23,121 nucleotides of DNA, from NCBI GenBank assembly GCA_934438135.1, contig CAKSBP010000046.1, positions 1 through 23,121 of the forward strand, given 5' to 3'. The notes below the pieces were generated by a model that saw only the letters and a list, made by a program, of their open reading frames with translations, made no database searches and was not told where the DNA came from. The DNA is from an uncultured Clostridium sp. (GTDB lineage Bacteria > Bacillota > Clostridia > Lachnospirales > Lachnospiraceae). Below are positions 1 to 7,072 of the stretch, piece after piece. Numbering within the stretch: position 1 is the stretch's first letter; every line of letters starts with the position of its first letter. The position numbers and the translations under genes were made by a program.

Positions 1-92
1 AGTGGGGGATTTTAATAGAAAAGGAATCTGAAAGCCTTGAATTTATTGGCTTAGAGATTCCGAGAGATTATAAGAAAATAAGGAGGATAAAA

Positions 93-1088
93 ATGCAGAA
101 TTTAAAAAATGTTAGAATAAGAGATATTGAGGTATATCATCCAGATAATGTAATGGACATAGAGTGTTGTGTAAATCATTTCAAACGATTAGGAAGAGAT
201 ACGGAACATTATTTAAAAGATGTATTAGGAAGAAAGAAAAAGTATGTGATAAATCAAAATTCAGATGAAAACAGTCTTACGATGGCAGTACACGCATCAA
301 AGCGAGTGCTAAAAAAGACAGGACTTACAGGAAAAGATATTGATTTAATATGCCTGGCAACAGTATCCCCAGAATATAATGTGCCTCCAACTGCATTGTG
401 TCTTCATAAGGCCATTGAAGGGAGTGACCACGCAATGTGTTTCGATATTAATCTTAATTGCGTCGGGATGTGCTATGCATTTGAATTGGTTTATAAGTAT
501 ATGTGCTTAACAGAAAAGGTAAATCGGGTATTATTAGTAGGGAGTGATTATCTAACATATCTTTCAGATGAAGAAAGTGCATTTGCATATGGCGGTTTTG
601 CTGATTCAGCATGTGCTTTGATTCTGGAAAAGACAAAACAGGATAGTAGGCTGATTGGATGCAATTCAGCGGTTGATTCAGAGGAAGTCGTGCAGGGAAA
701 AGGACCATATTGTGGATATTCTCATTTAAAAACAGCAGCAAGGAAAGACATGTTAAATAAGACGCAGGATTATAAAGTAAATACGAAAATGGCACTGGAA
801 ATAATGACATCTCTAATGGATGAATGTTCCGTAGGGGTAGAGGATATTCGTATGTTTTGCTTTTCGCAAGTGGCAAAAAAAGCAATAAAAATACTTCAAA
901 ATAAGTTAGGAATTAGTTCGGAACAAATAACATTTATTGCTGAAAAATATGGATATACAGGTTGTTCTTCTCCATTTATTGCTTTTTATGAGGCAGTAAA
1001 AGCAGGAAAGATACATCGAGGGGATTATGTTTTTTTCTGGACAGTCGGATTTGCAACACAGCAAACCTGTTTTTTAATTAAATATTAA
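93..1088 (+). CDS. FabH-fold (ketoacyl-ACP synthase III-like) protein with degenerate active site
   Basis: A 331-residue protein with the layout of ketoacyl-ACP synthase III. The nucleophile region is recognisable: FD-I-N-L-N-C around Cys123, equivalent to the FabH cysteine. The C-terminal half carries the second thiolase-like repeat. The two other FabH residues are not kept. The usual P-H-Q reads F-S-Q, so Ser258 replaces His, and the G-N-T-S motif reads G-Y-T-G, so Tyr288 replaces Asn. Decarboxylative Claisen condensation therefore looks unlikely; acyl transfer or another thiolase-fold reaction is more plausible. The start at 93 is chosen from an AGGAGG site at 81-86. However, the same frame has no stop back to the window edge, so a longer protein cannot be excluded. 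No terminator follows: the T-box promoter begins right after the stop. The family is sure, the reaction is not. Confidence 0.85.
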   Translation: MQNLKNVRIRDIEVYHPDNVMDIECCVNHFKRLGRDTEHYLKDVLGRKKKYVINQNSDENSLTMAVHASKRVLKKTGLTGKDIDLICLATVSPEYNVPPTALCLHKAIEGSDHAMCFDINLNCVGMCYAFELVYKYMCLTEKVNRVLLVGSDYLTYLSDEESAFAYGGFADSACALILEKTKQDSRLIGCNSAVDSEEVVQGKGPYCGYSHLKTAARKDMLNKTQDYKVNTKMALEIMTSLMDECSVGVEDIRMFCFSQVAKKAIKILQNKLGISSEQITFIAEKYGYTGCSSPFIAFYEAVKAGKIHRGDYVFFWTVGFATQQTCFLIKY

Positions 1089-1117
1089 TTGACTTCACCA
1101 GGCTAAAGTTATAAAAT
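1089..1117 (+). promoter_or_regulatory. Promoter of the T-box/trpB2 transcript
   Basis: TTGACT at 1089-1094 and TAAAAT at 1112-1117 are separated by 17 nt, a near-consensus sigma-A promoter. It starts directly after the stop codon of the FabH-like gene and fits transcription starting near 1124, just ahead of T-box Stem I. Confidence 0.7.
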
Positions 1118-1123
1118 ATATAA

Positions 1124-1414
1124 AAGAAACCGTTGAGAAAGAGTAAGTATTCTTCATGGAATTATAACAGAGAGCTGCAGGTGGTGGAATGCAGTATAAG
1201 GGATGGAGAAGAATGGGCTTTCGAGGGCGAGCAGAAGGAAAAGTAGTTTTCTGGTATGTAAGCCGGAGTGAATACTTCGTTAACAAGGCCAGCATATGTT
1301 AGTATGCATTGAGTGGGCGCACATGCGCCAAGTTGGGTGGCACCGCAGGAGAGAATTTATAAGCTCTTGTCCCTACATGTTTCAATCAATATGTAAGGGG
1401 CAGAGCTTTTTTAT
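1124..1414 (+). promoter_or_regulatory. T-box riboswitch, tryptophan specific
   Basis: All hallmarks of a T-box leader are present. The distal Stem I has the AGAGAG then GGTGGTGGAA arrangement, closed by CTGCA 1175-1179 and TGCAG 1190-1194. A lower stem pairs GAAAG 1137-1141 with CTTTC 1218-1222. In the specifier loop AGTA (1146-1149) faces GAA (1211-1213), followed by the codon TGG at 1214-1216, which is Trp. The T-box sequence GGGTGGCACCGC lies at 1335-1346; its UGGC bulge would pair with a GCCA acceptor end, as in bacterial tRNA-Trp. A terminator hairpin (1361-1378 with 1391-1408) ends in a T run. Uncharged tRNA-Trp should favour the antiterminator and switch on the downstream TrpB2 gene. 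Confidence 0.93.
1361..1413 (+). terminator. T-box regulated intrinsic terminator
   Basis: The arms 1361-1378 and 1391-1408 begin with a perfect AAGCTCT/AGAGCTT match and continue with imperfect pairing. A run of six T follows. The hairpin competes with the antiterminator formed by the T-box sequence. Confidence 0.85.
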
Positions 1415-1524
1415 GTAATAGGAAATTTTTGTTTTTTAAATCTATAGTTTACATTCTATTACAGAAAAAAGGAAAGGCTCGCCCCGTCAGATTGCCAGAA
1501 CTGGAAGAAATGGAGGATTTTATT

Positions 1525-2898
1525 ATGAGTGAAAGAAAAATACCATACAAAATTTATCTGGAAGAGAAGGAAATGCCAACGCAGTGGTACAATGTCCGTG
1601 CGGACATGAAAAATAAACCAGCACCACTTTTAAATCCTACAACAGGTAAGCCTATGACGGCTGAAGAACTAGGACATGTATTTTGTGATGAGCTGGTTAA
1701 GCAGGAATTAGACGATCAGAATCCGTACATAGATATTCCAGAAGAAATTCAGGATTTCTATAAAATGTATCGCCCATCACCATTAGTAAGAGCGTACTGT
1801 CTGGAGAAAAAGCTGCAGACACCAGCGAAAATTTATTATAAGTTCGAAGGAAACAATACAAGCGGAAGCCACAAGCTTAATTCTGCCATTGCACAGGCTT
1901 ATTACGCAAAGAAACAGGGGCTAAAGGGAGTAACGACAGAAACAGGTGCAGGACAATGGGGAACCGCACTTTCTATGGCTTGTTCTTATTTTGATCTGGA
2001 ATGTCACGTATATATGGTAAAGGTTTCTTATGAGCAGAAGCCATTTCGTCGTGAAGTCATGAGAACTTATGGAGCAAGTGTAACACCGTCTCCATCAGAA
2101 ACAACGGAAGTTGGAAAGAAGATTTTAGCAGAACATCCAGGAACGACAGGAAGCCTTGGCTGTGCCATTTCTGAGGCAGTAGAAACAGCAACAAAATCAG
2201 AAGGTTATCGCTATGTATTAGGAAGTGTATTAAGCCAGGTACTGCTTCACCAGTCAATTATTGGTTTGGAAACAAAGGCTGCATTGGATAAATATGGTAT
2301 TAAAGCAGATATGATTATCGGATGTGCTGGCGGGGGCTCCAATCTTGGTGGATTAATTTCTCCATTTATGGGTGAGAAATTAAGAGGAGAACGTGACTAT
2401 CAGTTTATTGCAGTGGAACCTGCATCCTGCCCAAGCTTGACCAGAGGAAAATATGCATACGATTTCTGTGATACCGGAAAAGTGTGTCCATTGCAGAAAA
2501 TGTATACGTTAGGAAGTGGATTTATTCCATCTGCAAATCATGCTGGCGGACTTCGTTATCATGGTATGAGTGCAACGCTTTCTCAGTTATACGATGATGG
2601 CCTGATGGAAGCAAGAAGCGTAGAGCAGACGGCTGTATTCGAAGCAGCAGAACAATTTGCAAGAGTAGAAGGAATTCTGCCGGCACCAGAAAGCAGCCAT
2701 GCAATTCGTGTTGCTATTGATGAAGCACTGAAATGTAAAGAAACAGGTGAAGAGAAGACGATTGTATTTGGATTAACAGGAACCGGATATTTCGATATGT
2801 TCGCTTATGAAAAATTTAATGATGGAAAGATGACAAACTATATTCCGAGTGATGAAGAAATTGCAGAAAGCCTGGCGAAACTTCCAGTTATTAAATAA
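1525..2898 (+). CDS. trpB: Tryptophan synthase beta chain, TrpB2 type
   Basis: A PLP enzyme of 457 residues that condenses indole with serine to give tryptophan. It is longer than the roughly 400-residue TrpB1 and matches the TrpB2 class in its extended N-terminus. The PLP lysine is Lys117 in the G-S-H-K-L-N-S-A motif. The G-A-G-Q-W-G segment lies at 141-146, and the phosphate-binding G-G-G-S-N loop is in the second half. The start at 1525 has GGAGG at 1512-1516 with ideal spacing. The frame opens further upstream at 1429, but that part begins just past the leader terminator and has no ribosome site. No trpA or other trp gene is adjacent, so this is a stand-alone TrpB2, suggesting indole salvage. 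The Trp T-box upstream supports the function. Confidence 0.95.
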   Translation: MSERKIPYKIYLEEKEMPTQWYNVRADMKNKPAPLLNPTTGKPMTAEELGHVFCDELVKQELDDQNPYIDIPEEIQDFYKMYRPSPLVRAYCLEKKLQTPAKIYYKFEGNNTSGSHKLNSAIAQAYYAKKQGLKGVTTETGAGQWGTALSMACSYFDLECHVYMVKVSYEQKPFRREVMRTYGASVTPSPSETTEVGKKILAEHPGTTGSLGCAISEAVETATKSEGYRYVLGSVLSQVLLHQSIIGLETKAALDKYGIKADMIIGCAGGGSNLGGLISPFMGEKLRGERDYQFIAVEPASCPSLTRGKYAYDFCDTGKVCPLQKMYTLGSGFIPSANHAGGLRYHGMSATLSQLYDDGLMEARSVEQTAVFEAAEQFARVEGILPAPESSHAIRVAIDEALKCKETGEEKTIVFGLTGTGYFDMFAYEKFNDGKMTNYIPSDEEIAESLAKLPVIK

Positions 2899-2937
2899 GA
2901 TGGAAACTATATCTCGTATAAAAATGAAAAATTACTA

Positions 2938-2966
2938 TACACATTCTTAAAAAAATAAGGTATGAT
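2938..2966 (+). promoter_or_regulatory. Candidate promoter of the EamA gene
   Basis: TATGAT at 2961-2966 is a good -10 box. The best -35 match at 17 nt spacing is TACACA (2938-2943), four of six consensus bases. No clear terminator for the upstream trpB gene is visible before it. Confidence 0.45.
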
Positions 2967-3021
2967 ATTTTTTGTGCTTTTTTGGCATATGTTATTCATG
3001 ATAGAATGAGAGGAATTGTAT

Positions 3022-3915
3022 ATGTGGTTTTGGTTAGCCCTGGCGGCACTTCTTTGTTGGAGTGGATCGGATTTATTTAGTAAAATTGGATCAAAGCCTG
3101 ATGACAAGTACAGCCACCTGAAAATGGTCATGGCGGTTGGAATTGTCATGGGGCTTCATGCGGCGTATGAAGTTTTTATCGGAGGAACCCAGATTTCCTG
3201 GCAGGCAGTTGTTACGTATCTGCCAGTATCCCTTTTATATATCCTGTCCATGACAATGGGATATCTAGGACTTCGTTATATTGAACTTTCCATATCATCA
3301 CCGATCTGTAATTCGTCTGGAGCCATTGCAGCGGTTTTCTGTTTCCTTTTCTTAGGACAGAGAATGAGTATGCTTCAGGGATGGGCAGTATTTCTGGTAT
3401 GTCTTGGTGTAGTCGGACTTGGTGTGGTAGAAATGACAGAAAATGACGAACTTCGAGAAGAACGTCAAAAGACAGCAGATATTAAGTATGAGAAAAATAT
3501 TCTTGCACTGCTTCTGCCTGTGATTTACTGCCTTTTAGATGCAGCAGGAACTTATGCAGATAGTGTGGTATTAGAAACGTTAAACGAAAATACTGCAAAT
3601 GTGGCATACGAGCTTACTTTTTTATTTATGGGAGTTCTGGCATTTTTTTATGTGGTTGTATGGAAAAAGCAGAAACTGTCTGTGGAACGGGAAACACCCA
3701 AGATGGTTGGTGCAGTCTTTGAAACAGCAGGTCAGTTTGCCTATATTTATGCAATTGGAGCAAATGCGATTCTGGCAGCACCGGTTATTTCTGCATACTG
3801 TGTTGCGTCGGTTATCTGGAGCCGGATTTTCTTAAAAGAAAAATTATCGGTGAAACATTATCTGATGATCGGAATCTGTATTGTCGGAATTATTATTCTT
3901 GGAACCATGGAGTAA
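3022..3915 (+). CDS. EamA/DMT-superfamily membrane transporter
   Basis: A 297-residue, very hydrophobic protein with about ten predicted membrane segments. They form two halves separated by a charged stretch around residues 138-158, which is the two-EamA-repeat plan of drug/metabolite transporters. Helices with conserved small residues and the short turn before a basic C-terminal segment are typical. The substrate cannot be read from sequence. A TTG codon at 3016 also opens this frame, but GAGAGG at 3008-3013 leaves only 2 nt to it and 8 nt to ATG 3022, so ATG is chosen. The gene has its own likely promoter, and its stop codon lies within the loop of a terminator hairpin. An amino-acid or metabolite exporter is a guess only. 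Confidence 0.88.
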   Translation: MWFWLALAALLCWSGSDLFSKIGSKPDDKYSHLKMVMAVGIVMGLHAAYEVFIGGTQISWQAVVTYLPVSLLYILSMTMGYLGLRYIELSISSPICNSSGAIAAVFCFLFLGQRMSMLQGWAVFLVCLGVVGLGVVEMTENDELREERQKTADIKYEKNILALLLPVIYCLLDAAGTYADSVVLETLNENTANVAYELTFLFMGVLAFFYVVVWKKQKLSVERETPKMVGAVFETAGQFAYIYAIGANAILAAPVISAYCVASVIWSRIFLKEKLSVKHYLMIGICIVGIIILGTME

Positions 3916-3933
3916 TCCCTGGTTCCAATTTTT
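3901..3933 (+). terminator. Intrinsic terminator overlapping the EamA stop codon
   Basis: GGAACCA (3901-3907) pairs with TGGTTCC (3920-3926). The stem extends by GGA/TCC past a single mismatch, and a T-rich tail follows at 3929-3933. The stop codon 3913-3915 falls in the loop, so the hairpin is built partly from coding sequence. Confidence 0.7.
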
Positions 3934-3966
3934 GATCTTAGAAGAGGAGAAAGGACTACGTTTAGG

Positions 3967-4938
3967 ATGAAGAAACAGATGAAATTATATTTTGCACCAA
4001 TGGAAGGAGTTACGGGACATGTATACCGAAATGCATTTCATGACTTTTTTCATTCAGTTGATCAATATTATGCACCATTTATTGTGGCAAACCAGAGTGG
4101 AAAAATGAAAAGCAGAGAAATGAAAGACATTCTTCCGGGAAATAATAAAGGAATTACATTGGTTCCTCAGATTTTGACCAATAATGCAGCAGATTTTTTA
4201 AAAACTGCAGAGCGGTTAAAAGAAGCTGGCTATCAGGAAGTGAACCTGAATTTAGGCTGTCCGTCTGGAACAGTTGTGGCGAAGAAAAAAGGTTCTGGAC
4301 TGCTTGCTTATCAAGAAGAATTGGATGCATTTTTGGATGAAATCTTTTCAGTGGATATTATGGATATTTCCATAAAAACCAGACTTGGAAAAGACGATCC
4401 AGATGAATTTTATGAACTTTTGGAAATCTACAATAAATATCCAGTGAAAGAGTTGACAATTCACGCCAGAGTGCAGAAGGACATGTATAAAAATACACCA
4501 AACTGGAAAGTGTTTGGCGATGCATTGTCAATTAGTAAAAATCCAGTCTGCTACAATGGAGATATTTTTAATATAGAAAATTATAAGAAGTTTACCAAAA
4601 CATTTCCAAAGGCAGACCGAATTATGATGGGACGTGGATTTCTTGCCAATCCGGGACTTGCTGGTGAGATTCGCGGAGAAAAACCAGTGGATAAGGAAAC
4701 AATCCATGCATTTCATGACCGTTTGGTAGAAGATTATCGAGTGGAAATGTCTGGAGACCGGAATGTTTTATTTAAAATGAAGGAAATTTGGTTCTATATG
4801 AGCCGTATTTTTACCAATTCCGAGAAATATGCCAAGAAAATCCGGAAAGCTCAGAAGTTTCAGGATTATGAAGACGCAGTAAATCATTTATTTGCAGAGC
4901 AGGAGATTAAGACGGGGAATGTGGAGATTCGGCTTTAA
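3967..4938 (+). CDS. tRNA-dihydrouridine synthase family protein
   Basis: A 323-residue flavoenzyme that would reduce specific uridines in tRNA to dihydrouridine using FMN and NADPH. The N-terminal L-Y-F-A-P-M-E-G-V-T segment is the Dus FMN-binding start. The N-L-G-C-P-S motif gives the catalytic Cys98. The I-K-T-R-L-G lysine strand and the I-H-A-R motif follow in order, and the M-G-R-G phosphate-binding segment is near residue 220. A C-terminal helical domain is present. Ribosome-site evidence for the start is modest: AAGGA at 3951-3955 is 11 nt upstream. An ATG four codons further in is possible. Which Dus subgroup, and so which uridine, is not decided. Confidence 0.92.
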   Translation: MKKQMKLYFAPMEGVTGHVYRNAFHDFFHSVDQYYAPFIVANQSGKMKSREMKDILPGNNKGITLVPQILTNNAADFLKTAERLKEAGYQEVNLNLGCPSGTVVAKKKGSGLLAYQEELDAFLDEIFSVDIMDISIKTRLGKDDPDEFYELLEIYNKYPVKELTIHARVQKDMYKNTPNWKVFGDALSISKNPVCYNGDIFNIENYKKFTKTFPKADRIMMGRGFLANPGLAGEIRGEKPVDKETIHAFHDRLVEDYRVEMSGDRNVLFKMKEIWFYMSRIFTNSEKYAKKIRKAQKFQDYEDAVNHLFAEQEIKTGNVEIRL

Positions 4939-4955
4939 TGTAGGGCTTTAAAAAG

Positions 4956-5003
4956 AAAAGAGGAACATATGTGATTTGACGTCGCATGTCTTCCTCTTTT
5001 TTC
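4956..5003. terminator. Bidirectional terminator between convergent genes
   Basis: AAAAGAGGAA (4956-4965) is perfectly complementary to TTCCTCTTTT (4991-5000), with extra ACAT/ATGT pairing inside. On the plus strand it ends in a T run after the Dus gene. On the minus strand a TTTTCTTTTT-like tail follows the protease gene. The placement between converging genes fits termination in both directions. Confidence 0.8.
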
Positions 5004-5011
5004 TTTACAGT

Positions 5012-5809
5012 CTACTTAAAAATCATTCCAAGAGCCGTTCCTAATAGCCAGTGCAGTAGATTAAACATAAGTGCCAGACAGAAAATACAGATTAGAAATG
5101 TAGCTGTCCGTTTCAGGCCTGCAACTACTAAAAGGCAGATGGAAGGCAGGAAAGACAGGGCATATCCAACAATGGCAAGCAAAATAAGGAGTACAATAAG
5201 TCCTTTTCCGACACTTTTAATGTCGGCACCAGATAACACGCACTCATTTGCAATGGGAACTGACAGTACAAGAAACAGCCAAAATTTCCATTCGGTCAGC
5301 ATTTCTGGCTGGAAGCTTCCGAAGAAGCCGTATAATACCTGTCGAATTACAACAGCCAGGTTATCGCTCTGAATCAAGCTGACCTGAGGGATGACATTTA
5401 GAATACCCAGGTATAGTTCGGGTACCAGAAAATACATTAGTACCATAATCACAAATGGGCAGAATAGCATGGGACCAATGCCGGATAAGAATAAAGAAAA
5501 GCTTCCTATTAGTCCATACCTTGGCGCAAAAGATACATAGGCACCACCACAGCTGCGGTTCTTTCGGTCGATAACAGGGAAAAGCTTTACTTTGTTAATC
5601 CGGGAACCGGTAATCAGTGCGAAAAGTAGATGTCCAAGTTCATGGACTAATGTTCCAATAAATCTGGGATAAAAGGCCCTGTATCCAAAAATCCTTCCAA
5701 ATTTGTTCCATCCAGATACAACCAGCTGGTTAAACAGGAAACCGAATCCTACCAGCAGCCCTAATATTAGCAGTAAATAGAAACTGTAAGATACAAGATA
5801 TTCATTCAT
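5012..5809 (-). CDS. M50-type membrane zinc metallopeptidase
   Basis: A 265-residue polytopic membrane protein. After an N-terminal hydrophobic segment (about residues 8-30) comes the zinc motif H-E-L-G-H at 56-60, embedded in a hydrophobic helix as in site-2-protease relatives. Several more membrane segments follow. A candidate third zinc ligand is Asp196 in S-G-A-D-I-K, similar to the S-x-x-D-I-x motif of some M50 families. There is no PDZ domain. The start is set by GGAGG on the minus strand (5820-5816), 6 nt before the ATG. It lies alone, converging on the Dus gene and diverging from the NifX-like gene. Substrate unknown; an intramembrane protease role is inferred from the family only. 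Confidence 0.8.
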   Translation of the reverse strand: MNEYLVSYSFYLLLILGLLVGFGFLFNQLVVSGWNKFGRIFGYRAFYPRFIGTLVHELGHLLFALITGSRINKVKLFPVIDRKNRSCGGAYVSFAPRYGLIGSFSLFLSGIGPMLFCPFVIMVLMYFLVPELYLGILNVIPQVSLIQSDNLAVVIRQVLYGFFGSFQPEMLTEWKFWLFLVLSVPIANECVLSGADIKSVGKGLIVLLILLAIVGYALSFLPSICLLVVAGLKRTATFLICIFCLALMFNLLHWLLGTALGMIFK

Positions 5810-5846
5810 AAGCTTCCTCCGTTTTTACAATCATCTTCTTTTGTCA

Positions 5847-5869
5847 GTGTGTGGAACACACACCTTTTT
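5847..5869 (+). terminator. Orphan hairpin with T run in the M50/NifX-like divergent region
   Basis: GTGTGTG (5847-5853) and CACACAC (5857-5863) form a perfect stem with a GAA loop, followed by C and five T on the plus strand. No rightward gene stands before it. On the minus strand it lies in the leader of the protease gene, close behind a TATACT box (5874-5869), so it could be a 5'-UTR stem-loop instead. Confidence 0.45.
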
Positions 5870-5962
5870 AGTATAAATCGGATTCGTGATGATTTTATGA
5901 ACAGAGTAATTGTATGGAATAGAAGTGACAAGAGTGAATAAGGAAAAGAATAAATAAAGTTA

Positions 5963-5990
5963 TTGACATATGCTCATAACGGAGTATAAT
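5963..5990 (+). promoter_or_regulatory. Promoter of the NifX-like gene with internal dyad
   Basis: Consensus TTGACA (5963-5968) and TATAAT (5985-5990) are 16 nt apart. In the spacer TATG-CT-CATA (5969-5978) is an inverted repeat, well placed for a repressor or activator. Confidence 0.8.
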
Positions 5991-6022
5991 GAAAGCATCA
6001 CAAGAACGGAGGGAACAGTAAT

Positions 6023-6427
6023 ATGAAGATAGCAGTTACTTATTCTAATGGAGAGATTTTTCAGCATTTCGGACAGACAAGTACGTTTAAAGTATATGAG
6101 GTAGAAAATAATCAGGTGAAATCATCTCAGGTAGTGGATACCAATGGAAGAGGACATGGTGCACTTGCAAGTGTATTAGCTGAAAATAAGGTGGATGTAT
6201 TAATCTGTGGTGGTATCGGCGCTGGTGCAAAGGCAGCACTTTCAGAAGCAGGAATTAAATTATATGGAGGCATTTCTGGAAATGCAGAACAGGCAGTAAA
6301 AGCACTTCTTGCAGGAAATCTTTCCTTTAATCCAGATGTTCATTGTAATCATCATGACCATGAACATGGAGAAAGTGGGCATATCTGCGGTGACCATGGT
6401 TGTGGAAGCGGACATTGTGCACACTAA
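6023..6427 (+). CDS. NifX/NifB-family (dinitrogenase Fe-Mo cofactor domain) protein with His/Cys-rich tail
   Basis: A 134-residue protein. Residues 1-100 match the small RNase-H-like fold of NifX/NifY/NifB-C proteins (PF02579-type). It starts M-K-I-A-V, has the H-F-G-Q segment at 15-18, a central G-R-G-H-G, and I-C-G-G-I-G-A-G at 61-68. The tail from residue 107 is a cluster of His and Cys (C-N-H-H-D-H-E-H, then paired G-H-x-C units), suggesting metal binding. No nitrogenase genes are nearby, so a general role in Fe-S or metal cofactor handling is more likely. GGAGGG at 6008-6013 supports the start. A strong terminator follows, then a separate promoter for the DUF134 gene. Confidence 0.88.
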   Translation: MKIAVTYSNGEIFQHFGQTSTFKVYEVENNQVKSSQVVDTNGRGHGALASVLAENKVDVLICGGIGAGAKAALSEAGIKLYGGISGNAEQAVKALLAGNLSFNPDVHCNHHDHEHGESGHICGDHGCGSGHCAH

Positions 6428-6444
6428 ATTGAGACAGGCATTAG

Positions 6445-6483
6445 AGAGCAGATTCGAAAAATTGGAATCTGTTCTTTTTTTTT
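6445..6483 (+). terminator. Intrinsic terminator after the NifX-like gene
   Basis: An 11-bp stem (6445-6455 with 6465-6475) containing one G-U pair has a 9-nt loop. It is followed by an unbroken run of T to 6483. Confidence 0.9.
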
Positions 6484-6526
6484 ATTTCGAAGCAGTGTTT
6501 TATGAATAATGCCAAAATTTCATTTC

Positions 6527-6555
6527 TTGAAAGATAGGGGCAGGTTGTCTATAAT
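6527..6555 (+). promoter_or_regulatory. Promoter of the DUF134 gene
   Basis: TTGAAA (6527-6532) and TATAAT (6550-6555) are spaced by 17 nt, close to consensus. It lies 44 nt upstream of the chosen start, which argues against the longer reading frame that begins at 6509 being translated. Confidence 0.75.
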
Positions 6556-6598
6556 AAAAGAAAGAAATTATGGATTGGGATTAGTAGGAGGATTTACG

Positions 6599-7057
6599 AT
6601 GGCGAGACCAACGAAATGGAGAAAGATAGAAGGAAAGCCGGCGATGCCTTATTTTATTCCGTCAGAGCACGGAATCTCTGAGGCGGAAGAGAACGTGCTG
6701 CTGCTGGAAGAAGTGGAGGCGATTCGTCTTAAGGATTTAGAGGGACTGGAGCAGGCGGAATGTGCGGAAAAAATGGAAGTTTCCCGTCCGACTTTCCAGC
6801 GTATTTTATTATCTGCCCGGGAAAAAATCGCCGACAGTATCATTCATGGAAAAATGATTCATATTGAAGGCGGCAATTATACGCTTAATATCTGCACGGT
6901 CCGCTGTGGCTCCTGCCAGTATGAGTGGAAGGAAAGATTTGAAAATATACAAAAAGTAAAGAATGGAAGTTATGTCTGTCCGACCTGTGGGTCGAAGGAA
7001 GTACATTGTACGAGGCAGTGCCGGGGGATGTGTAAGAAGAGGTGCTGTAAGGGGTAG
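6599..7057 (+). CDS. DUF134-family DNA-binding protein
   Basis: A 152-residue protein starting M-A-R-P, typical of DUF134. Residues about 30-85 form a sigma-70-region-4-like helix-turn-helix (A-I-R-L-K-D, then S-R-P-T-F-Q-R-I-L). A zinc-ribbon-like C-terminus follows, with Cys103/106 and Cys127/130. It ends in a very Cys-rich tail (Cys137, 141, 145, 149, 150) that could bind a metal or Fe-S cluster. AGGAGG (6585-6590) sets the start. Upstream in-frame codons back to 6509 contain the promoter and are rejected. DUF134 genes often accompany NifX-like genes, as here. I infer that it regulates the neighbouring gene through the dyad at 5969-5978, sensing metal or redox state. The FabG gene follows after 15 nt. 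Confidence 0.9.
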   Translation: MARPTKWRKIEGKPAMPYFIPSEHGISEAEENVLLLEEVEAIRLKDLEGLEQAECAEKMEVSRPTFQRILLSAREKIADSIIHGKMIHIEGGNYTLNICTVRCGSCQYEWKERFENIQKVKNGSYVCPTCGSKEVHCTRQCRGMCKKRCCKG

Positions 7058-7072
7058 GAAAGGAGAGATATT

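Noticed and set aside
454..885. 143-codon minus-strand frame
   Set aside because: Antisense to the FabH-like gene; composition is that of a shadow frame.
1429..1524. Upstream extension of the TrpB2 frame
   Set aside because: It begins just after the T-box terminator and has no ribosome site, while ATG 1525 has GGAGG at ideal distance.
4986..5372. 128-codon plus-strand frame
   Set aside because: Lies opposite the M50 protease gene, which has a good start, a zinc motif and membrane segments.
6509..6598. Upstream extension of the DUF134 frame
   Set aside because: Contains a near-consensus promoter; the M-A-R-P start with AGGAGG matches the family.
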